Shown here: in pieces, positions 23,656-29,141 of the stretch
How positions within the stretch are numbered: the first letter of the stretch is position 1
Layout: every line of letters starts with the position of its first letter
DNA from: Bacteroidales bacterium UBA6244
GTDB lineage: Bacteria > Bacteroidota > Bacteroidia > Bacteroidales > F082
Assembly: GCA_002440885.1 (NCBI GenBank)
Contig: DJVY01000246.1
Location: forward strand, 26,475-55,615
DNA: 29,141 nt
Direction of reading: 5' to 3'
Position numbers and translations under genes: made by a program
Notes under the pieces: model-generated
Told to the model about the DNA's origin: nothing
What the model saw: the letters and a program-made list of their open reading frames with translations, nothing else
Database searches by the model: none

Positions 23656-24078
23656 CTATTTTCCCGAAACATTCAGGGTGGTGACTACAACAAAGCTTTC
23701 GCCAACATGGTCCCCCGACTTAATGTTACCGGTAATGGAGAACGACCAGGTACCCCCCAATTTAAGGAAATACTCCGGAAAAGTAAATGGCTCACCACGT
23801 AGCTGGATAGCTCCGCCACCAGTGTAAGTGTCTGATCCTGCTCCACCTGGTGCAGTTACAACTACTTTAATCATTTCCCAGTCGTCAGTTGTACAGGTGA
23901 TGTAAAAGTCCAGATACTGAACTCCCCCCATGTCAACAGAGAAATAAGTTGCCGAAAAACCCGGGCTGTAAGGGGTTGGCGTAGGCGTTGGATCATCATC
24001 CTTGTTGCATTTAGTAAAAATAAATGTCATGCTTAGTAGCAAGACGCCTAAAACTTTAAGTAAACTTTTTACATTCAT
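23656..24078 (-). CDS. Small lipoprotein of unknown function
   Basis: A 140-residue protein with signal peptide MNVKSLLKVLGVLLLSMTFI and a lipobox-like FTKC (Cys24). The Cys is followed by an acidic NKDDD stretch and a PTPTPTP linker, a layout common in Bacteroidota surface lipoproteins; the acidic residues after Cys resemble known surface-export signals of that phylum. The remaining ~100 residues are Gly/Thr/aromatic-rich and probably a single beta-sandwich (FYITCTTDDWEMIKVVVT, then GTWSFSITGNIKSG). I do not recognise a family and there are no catalytic motifs. It is a single-gene unit with a good terminator. The 179-base gap upstream to the regulator gene shows no promoter I can call and no other gene. 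Confidence 0.75.
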   Translation of the reverse strand: MNVKSLLKVLGVLLLSMTFIFTKCNKDDDPTPTPTPYSPGFSATYFSVDMGGVQYLDFYITCTTDDWEMIKVVVTAPGGAGSDTYTGGGAIQLRGEPFTFPEYFLKLGGTWSFSITGNIKSGDHVGESFVVVTTLNVSGK

Positions 24079-24257
24079 AATTTTAAGTGTTGTGTTTGCC
24101 TATTAAAACAAACGGGTTAAACAAATCTTGTATAAAAATAAGGCAGTATTTTCCATGCTCATATCTAAATGAACAAGCGTAACAGGCTAATGATTATTCG
24201 TTGACACTAATTTATTATTTGTAAAAACCAAATGAGTCGCTTCGTTTTTAATACGAA

Positions 24258-25007
24258 CTACAGTTGTTCGATGAGTCGGAGGAAAGCATCTTTGCGGCGA
24301 GAGGAAACAGGCACGCGAGAATTATCGCTCATGATCACAAACCCACCCAGGCCTTTTTCGTAAGCTTCGATAAAGCGAATATTGATCAGATGTGATTGGT
24401 GGGTTCTGAAAAATCCGTGAGAAATCAACAATTCCTCAAAATCTTTAAGTGTTTTTGACAACACGAGCCGTTTTCCGTTATGTAAAAAAACCTCTGTGTA
24501 GTTTTTATCAGCCATACATCTCACAATTTCCTTAATTTTTACAGTATATATGGAAGTAAGGGTATTCAGCACAATCCGTTGCTCGTCAGGGTCTTGTTTT
24601 AAATTTTGTATAAATGTGCTGTATTTAACCGAGTCATTGTCAGCAATAGCTTTTTCCAGATTGGCTTTTTCAACAGCCTGAATCAACTCGTTTGCATTGA
24701 TTGGCTTGACGATGTAGTCGAGTGCGCTTTTCTTTATGGCCTGCATGGCGTATTGCTCGTGGGCAGTAATAAAAATTACACCAAATTTATTTCCTTTCGA
24801 TTTCGACAGCACATCAAAACCAGTTCCGTCAGGCATATGAATATCAAGCAGAACAAGGTCAGGGTTTAGTTTCCGTATCTGCTGCACCCCTTCGGCTACA
24901 TTCTCAGCTTCACCAACCAGCTCAACCTGAGGGCAATAAAGTTCTAAAACATTTTTAATCACCTGTCGGGCGTTAAACTCATCGTCTACAATTAGGGTGC
25001 GTAACAT
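24258..25007 (-). CDS. LytTR-family response regulator
   Basis: A 249-residue two-domain regulator. The receiver domain (1-120) has the acidic pair Asp8-Asp9 in LIVDDE, the phosphoacceptor Asp55 in LVLLDIHMPDG, TAHEQYA and VKPI. The C-terminal LytTR DNA-binding domain (about 147-249) has KEIVRCMADKNYTEVFL, KTLKDFEELL, FFRTHQSHLINIRFI and VPVSSRRKDAF, all in the expected order. LytTR proteins bind DNA through beta strands and usually control surface, adhesion or transport genes. The gene starts 14 bases after the stop of the sensor kinase gene, so it is its cognate partner. No direct target can be read here. Confidence 0.94.
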   Translation of the reverse strand: MLRTLIVDDEFNARQVIKNVLELYCPQVELVGEAENVAEGVQQIRKLNPDLVLLDIHMPDGTGFDVLSKSKGNKFGVIFITAHEQYAMQAIKKSALDYIVKPINANELIQAVEKANLEKAIADNDSVKYSTFIQNLKQDPDEQRIVLNTLTSIYTVKIKEIVRCMADKNYTEVFLHNGKRLVLSKTLKDFEELLISHGFFRTHQSHLINIRFIEAYEKGLGGFVIMSDNSRVPVSSRRKDAFLRLIEQL

Positions 25008-25021
25008 ATGGGAGATTTTAG

Positions 25022-28000
25022 TTACTTTTTAAAAGCCTGCCGAAAAGGCAAAGTGAATCTGACCACCGTGCCACTTACTATTCCCTTTTGGCTGTACTTT
25101 TCCTGAAGATCAAAGATAACAATAAAACCATACTTTTTACCAAGCATAGCAATTCTTTCTTTTGTGATTGTCAGGGCTGAGCTTTTATGTACCGTATTGC
25201 CTGAACTGATTTTCAACGCGGCAGTAAGGCCGATGCCATCGTCATCCACTTCAAACAGAAAATGGTCTTTCCGGTATAAAAAACGAATTATTAGCGTACC
25301 CCGCCCTTGCTTTTTAAACAACCCATGCTCGAGGGCATTTTCAATCATAGGTTGCGCCAACATCGGAGGAATCATATAGCTTTCAGGATCAATTTGGTTG
25401 TCAATTTCAAACCGATAAACAAACTTATCCGGAAATCTTAGCGACTGAAGTTTAAGATATAAATCCAAGGTTTCCAGCTCCTTCGACAAGGTGATAAACT
25501 CGTGCTTGCTGTTGTTTAATATCAACCTGAATAACTTGGCAAAATCAGACAAATAATTTCCAGCTTCAAGCGGGTTATGCAGATAAATATAGTTTTGAAT
25601 GGCCAACAATGCGTTTCCAACAAAATGCGGATTCATCTGGAGACGAAAGATTTTTTGTTGTAACTCAACGGCCCGGTTTTTTAGTTTAAGCTCATATTCG
25701 CGACGCATAACGTAAAAATACAAGAGTGACATCAAAACAAAAATCAGCAATAATATAAACCATATTGTCTGGTAATAAGGCTTCTCCAGCACAAACTCAA
25801 TAGTTGCCACCTGTGTTGTCCAGTTTCCGTATCGATCACCAAGACGATAGATCAGCTGATAGTTGCCTGGAGAAAGTCCTGCATACCTCACCTTCCTTTG
25901 TGTATTATCAATATCAACCCAATTTTGATCGAGTCCTACAAGTTTACACTGGTACAAATACCTTTCACTGTTAACCAGATCGGTGCTATTTAGTTCTACC
26001 GTAAAAACTTTGCTTTCAGGATCTAAGACCACCTTGTCGAGGTAATTTAAATCGTGGCTATAGATGTGATCGTAAACAAACAAGCGTCCAAACATAGGCT
26101 CAGGGAGGAAAGTGGGTTCTTTGATGTCCATCGGATTAAAAAAATTAAATCCATTCACTCCACCAAAAAACAAGCGCCCGTCACTTAGCCCATAGCGTGC
26201 TTTGGTAAAAGTATTGCCTTGCAAACCATCTTGCTTAAAAAACTGACTACCTGAAAAATCACCGGGATTAAATTTGAGTAGTCCATTGCCTTCAGTGCCA
26301 ATCCACAAATTTCCGATGGAATCAGACAATAGGGAAATTGGCTTGTCGGTGAAGACCCCAAGCTGTTCACCATAATCTACAAACAAATCACTATCCGGAT
26401 CATATCTCTGCAAAGTACTGGTTAGCAGCCAAATTCGCCCGTGCTTATCCTCATGAATATCACCAACAGCATTGGATAGGAGTCCTGTAACAGGATTTCC
26501 GTCAGCAAAATAAGAACGGGCGCTATCTCCATCAGGAAAATAGCGATGCAGACCGCAATCGGTGGTTCCGATCCAAATGGTATTCCGGCTATCTGTCAAC
26601 AACCTGGTTATTAACCTGGAACAAATGATTCTTTCAAAACGATGCTGAAGGCTACTACCGAAAGTCTGTTTTTTGCGATCAAAGGTTACCAATCCGTCTG
26701 CTCCCCAGAATCCAACATAAAAAACACCGGACGAGTCTTCACAAAAGTCAGCATACCAGTCCTTTTCCAGGCTTCCAGGGTAATAAGTGAACAGCGAAAA
26801 GCGTTCCAAATCAGGCTCATACAAGTTAAACCCAATTCCTTTCCACAAACCAATCCACAGCCTGTATTGATCGTCGATGTATAAGGCCGAAATATGATTA
26901 TCTGCCAAGCCCGACCCCGAGTTATAATCAACCGAAATATGCTGAAAAGACTGGCTTTCCGGACTAAAAAAGTCCAGACCATCTTCCTCGTATCCGACCC
27001 ATAGATTGTTGTTTTTGTCCTCAGCCACAGCTGTCACCACATAGCCTTCCGGACTGTTTTCAATTCCTGGAATGTGGGTGTAAGTTCCAAAAGGAAAAGC
27101 CGGCGGATTATACACATTCACCCCCCCGTCGGTAGCAAACCATAAATTCCCAGCTCTATCTTCAAATATTTTCAACACATGATTATCAACAAGGGAGTTA
27201 GGATTGTCTTTTTCATTCAAAAACTGAACCATCGTTTCTGAATCGGGTTCATAACGCAGTAACCCGCTTCCGGTAGCAAACCACAAATTACCAGAACGAT
27301 CCTCCCAAATATCGTAGGTAGTGATACCTATAAACTTTTCAAAGGTCTCGCTTGCCCTATCAAATAAGTAAACACCATCAAGACCGGTGACCCAAAAATT
27401 GTTGTTACTGTCTTCGAAATAGCAGGCTACATCAGCGGCACGCTTTTTTGTAAAATCGACCACATTAGCTCGTATATAACTAATTTCCTGTCTTTTATCA
27501 TCCAAATACATCACATCAACACTTCTTACACCAATCCATAACCTGTTGTTGCTATCGAAATACAGATCGTGATACAAATAATACGGCTGCACACTGCTTG
27601 TATGCTGATGACCAGAGATTATCTTTCGGGAGAAAATATTGAAACTTATCAAATTGCCCGACTGGAAATCAATCCACAGCACTGAATCATTCTCGAAAAG
27701 CAACGCCCGCACATAAGAATGTGTAAATTCGAGTGTGTCTGTTTTAATCTCAACACGCTCAAATCCATTGTTTTCAGGAAGATACAGGTTTAGACCTGAC
27801 AAAGTTCCCACAAACAGCGAACCATTCCTAGCCAGAGCCAAAGCCGAAATATGACTTGCAGAAATGGAAGTGAAGTTATCAGGGTTATGTTTAAACACCT
27901 CAAATGTCCGCCCGTCGAATCTGTTTAACCCATCGGTGGTAGCAATCCACACAAATCCTGATTGGTCCTGCAGAATGTCAGTTACTGTATTATGACTCAA

Positions 28001-28135
28001 TCCATTGTCGGTGTTATATCTGATAAACTGAACCTGAGGATTCTGGTGCATGGAGCCATTAAAGCGCAGTGGGCGCTGTGCACAGGCTGTCCACCCAACA
28101 ACAATCAAAATCCATAACACCAATAGCTTGCGCAT
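25022..28135 (-). CDS. Reg_prop beta-propeller sensor with LytS-type histidine kinase
   Basis: Starting at ATG 28135 (MRKLLVLWILIVVGWTACAQ) the protein has 1037 residues; an upstream in-frame ATG at 28207 would overlap miaA by 62 bases and precede the signal peptide with an unsuitable tail. After the signal peptide, about 14 blade-like repeats are visible (for example VWIATTDGLNRFDG, LWFATGSGLLRYEP, LWIGTEGNGLLKFNP), expected to fold as two seven-bladed periplasmic propellers. A Y_Y_Y domain follows (about 700-785), then a membrane helix (790-810). The cytoplasmic part is a LytS-type kinase with His837 in LQMNPHFVGNAL, MIENALEHGL and DDDGIGL. Unlike the hybrid systems that sense polysaccharides in Bacteroides, it is not fused to an AraC regulator; a separate LytTR regulator follows. 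The ligand is unknown. Confidence 0.93.
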   Translation of the reverse strand: MRKLLVLWILIVVGWTACAQRPLRFNGSMHQNPQVQFIRYNTDNGLSHNTVTDILQDQSGFVWIATTDGLNRFDGRTFEVFKHNPDNFTSISASHISALALARNGSLFVGTLSGLNLYLPENNGFERVEIKTDTLEFTHSYVRALLFENDSVLWIDFQSGNLISFNIFSRKIISGHQHTSSVQPYYLYHDLYFDSNNRLWIGVRSVDVMYLDDKRQEISYIRANVVDFTKKRAADVACYFEDSNNNFWVTGLDGVYLFDRASETFEKFIGITTYDIWEDRSGNLWFATGSGLLRYEPDSETMVQFLNEKDNPNSLVDNHVLKIFEDRAGNLWFATDGGVNVYNPPAFPFGTYTHIPGIENSPEGYVVTAVAEDKNNNLWVGYEEDGLDFFSPESQSFQHISVDYNSGSGLADNHISALYIDDQYRLWIGLWKGIGFNLYEPDLERFSLFTYYPGSLEKDWYADFCEDSSGVFYVGFWGADGLVTFDRKKQTFGSSLQHRFERIICSRLITRLLTDSRNTIWIGTTDCGLHRYFPDGDSARSYFADGNPVTGLLSNAVGDIHEDKHGRIWLLTSTLQRYDPDSDLFVDYGEQLGVFTDKPISLLSDSIGNLWIGTEGNGLLKFNPGDFSGSQFFKQDGLQGNTFTKARYGLSDGRLFFGGVNGFNFFNPMDIKEPTFLPEPMFGRLFVYDHIYSHDLNYLDKVVLDPESKVFTVELNSTDLVNSERYLYQCKLVGLDQNWVDIDNTQRKVRYAGLSPGNYQLIYRLGDRYGNWTTQVATIEFVLEKPYYQTIWFILLLIFVLMSLLYFYVMRREYELKLKNRAVELQQKIFRLQMNPHFVGNALLAIQNYIYLHNPLEAGNYLSDFAKLFRLILNNSKHEFITLSKELETLDLYLKLQSLRFPDKFVYRFEIDNQIDPESYMIPPMLAQPMIENALEHGLFKKQGRGTLIIRFLYRKDHFLFEVDDDGIGLTAALKISSGNTVHKSSALTITKERIAMLGKKYGFIVIFDLQEKYSQKGIVSGTVVRFTLPFRQAFKK

Positions 28136-28145
28136 ACGTTTAGGG

Positions 28146-29057
28146 TTATTTTGGCAACATACTGATAATAGCCGATAATTTGGATTCCATTTCGAGCTTC
28201 CCATCAACCCAATGAATTCTGACTCCTGATTTTTCCATTCTTCTGAACCAGGTCATTTGCCTTTTGGCAAACTGATGAATGGCCATATTCAACAAGTTAA
28301 TCATGGAATCATAGGACAATTCCTGTTCAAGGTATTGGGTAACAAAGCGGTATTCAAGTCCGTAAAATTTGAGTTGATCTGGTGTTAGTCCCCCTCCTAA
28401 CAAAGATTCAACTTCTTGAATCATTCCGTTTTCAAGTCTTTCTTGGAGTCTCTGTGTGATTCTTCGTTTTATTTCATCCCGCTCAAATCGGATTCCAAAA
28501 TTTACAGAAGAAATGAGGGGCATCTCAAAATTATTTCCCTGATGTGATAACTGGTATTCAGCTATCTCTATCGCCCTGATTAGACGTTCGTTGCTCGTAA
28601 CATCAGTTGTGTTGTGCAGTGGTCCGTAGCTCTTCAGCTTTCTCACGAGCTTTTCCTGAGGATAATCTGATAGTAGTTGACGTAACATTTTATTCTCAGG
28701 CACACGCACCAGCTCATACCTTCTGAGGATGGCGTCAAGATACATACCCGACCCACCACAGACAATCGGAATATGGTTATTCGATTCGATCAAAGGAAGT
28801 ACTTCAGCAACACGTTGTTGAAACTCAAAAACATTGAACTCGTACCCCGGATCAACTATATCAATCAGATGATACGGGATTTTTTTTTCTTCCACCGTAA
28901 AGTCATCAAGATCCTTTCCCGTACCGATTGTCATTCCACGATAAACCTGTCTGGAGTCGGCACTGATAATTTCGCCGTCAAGCAAGGCTGCCAAACGACA
29001 AGCCAAGGCTGTTTTACCTGAAGCTGTTGGCCCTAAGATGGTAATTACATGAAACAT
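28146..29057 (-). CDS. miaA: tRNA dimethylallyltransferase
   Basis: A 303-residue cytoplasmic enzyme that transfers a dimethylallyl group to N6 of adenosine-37 in tRNAs reading UNN codons. The P-loop GPTASGKT (residues 9-16) is at the start, followed by ISADSRQVYRGMTIGTGK, the substrate-binding region with the conserved Asp-Ser-Arg, then CGGSGMYLDAIL and KRQMTWFRRM near the C-terminus. Length and order are standard. A GAGG three bases before the ATG on the minus strand is a ribosome site. The sensor kinase gene begins 10 bases after its stop codon, so the tRNA-modification gene and the two-component pair are probably one transcript. Confidence 0.96.
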   Translation of the reverse strand: MFHVITILGPTASGKTALACRLAALLDGEIISADSRQVYRGMTIGTGKDLDDFTVEEKKIPYHLIDIVDPGYEFNVFEFQQRVAEVLPLIESNNHIPIVCGGSGMYLDAILRRYELVRVPENKMLRQLLSDYPQEKLVRKLKSYGPLHNTTDVTSNERLIRAIEIAEYQLSHQGNNFEMPLISSVNFGIRFERDEIKRRITQRLQERLENGMIQEVESLLGGGLTPDQLKFYGLEYRFVTQYLEQELSYDSMINLLNMAIHQFAKRQMTWFRRMEKSGVRIHWVDGKLEMESKLSAIISMLPK

Positions 29058-29078
29058 TTACCTCAATTTTGTTGCAAT

Positions 29079-29141
29079 TTACAAACAATTCACTAATTGC
29101 TGCATCCTGAGTCGATTTTCTTCGTCGAACAAGGTGTTGCG
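29079..29141 (-). CDS. 3' end of an unidentified gene upstream of miaA
   Basis: On the minus strand the last 20 codons of a frame run off the window edge and read RNTLFDEENRLRMQQLVNCL, then TAA. The stop lies 21 bases before the miaA start codon, the usual spacing of genes in one operon, and the residues look like a genuine amphipathic C-terminal helix. A second frame is also open across this stretch, so the call is tentative. I cannot name the protein from 20 residues. Confidence 0.4.
   Translation of the reverse strand, partial: RNTLFDEENRLRMQQLVNCL

Noticed and set aside
28136..28207. Longer start for the propeller sensor kinase
   Set aside because: It overlaps the end of miaA by 62 bases and puts an unsuitable 24-residue tail before the signal peptide.
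1..29141. Mobile elements, CRISPR arrays, tRNA or rRNA genes
   Set aside because: I saw no transposase or integrase frames, no regularly spaced repeats, and no tRNA- or rRNA-like segments; the gaps are short and the genes are core or metabolic.

Overview
The window looks like chromosomal DNA of a member of the Bacteroidota, probably the Bacteroidales/Marinilabiliales side. The evidence is TAnnTTTG -7 boxes with an upstream TTTG (the Bacteroidetes sigma-A type) and mostly weak Shine-Dalgarno sequences. The gene families agree: a glycogen cluster with GT3-type synthase and GH57 amylase, a periplasmic reg_prop/LytS sensor with a LytTR regulator, PTPTP-linker lipoproteins, and a DcaP-like porin. 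No tRNA, rRNA, insertion sequence, prophage or CRISPR array was seen.

Layout. 1-596: the 3' end of thiF and a complete thiS (thiamine thiazole sulfur relay), then a weak terminator. 647-868 (-): a tiny lipoprotein. 1131-2261 (+): a DcaP-like outer-membrane porin behind an excellent promoter. 5519-2278 (-): a two-gene operon of an S9 prolyl oligopeptidase-type peptidase and a dCMP deaminase, coupled through ATGA. 5945-15215 (+): a four-gene glycogen block of GH133 debranching enzyme, GT4 glycosyltransferase, GH57 amylase with an unusual C-terminal extension, and a 1409-residue fusion of a eukaryote-type glycogen synthase (GT3) with an alpha-glucan phosphorylase (GT35). A strong hairpin terminator closes the block. 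15403-19459 (+): a TPR-PAS histidine kinase overlapping a REC-histidine kinase, with no DNA-binding output. 22807-19439 (-): a Gfo/Idh/MocA oxidoreductase, a lipoprotein and a polyprenyl-phosphate sugar transferase, probably for cell-surface polysaccharide. 22900-23547 (+): pcm. 24078-23656 (-): a small lipoprotein. 29057-24258 (-): miaA, the reg_prop/LytS sensor kinase and its LytTR response regulator in a compact operon, preceded by the last codons of another gene at the window edge.

How the genes fit together. The glycogen block holds a synthase, a phosphorylase, a debrancher, a GH57 enzyme and a GT4 enzyme, so it could elongate and break down an intracellular alpha-glucan. No ADP-glucose pyrophosphorylase or classical GH13 branching enzyme is in the window.

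The most unusual signal is the C-terminal ~80 residues of the GH57 protein. They read like the C-terminal domain of the flagellar motor switch protein FliG, joined through a Lys/Ala/Glu-rich helical linker, although nothing else in the window is flagellar. Also notable are the synthesis-degradation fusion, and a perfect 14-bp palindrome of LacI/PurR operator type upstream of the surface-polysaccharide lipoprotein, with a related site in the control region of the glycogen block.
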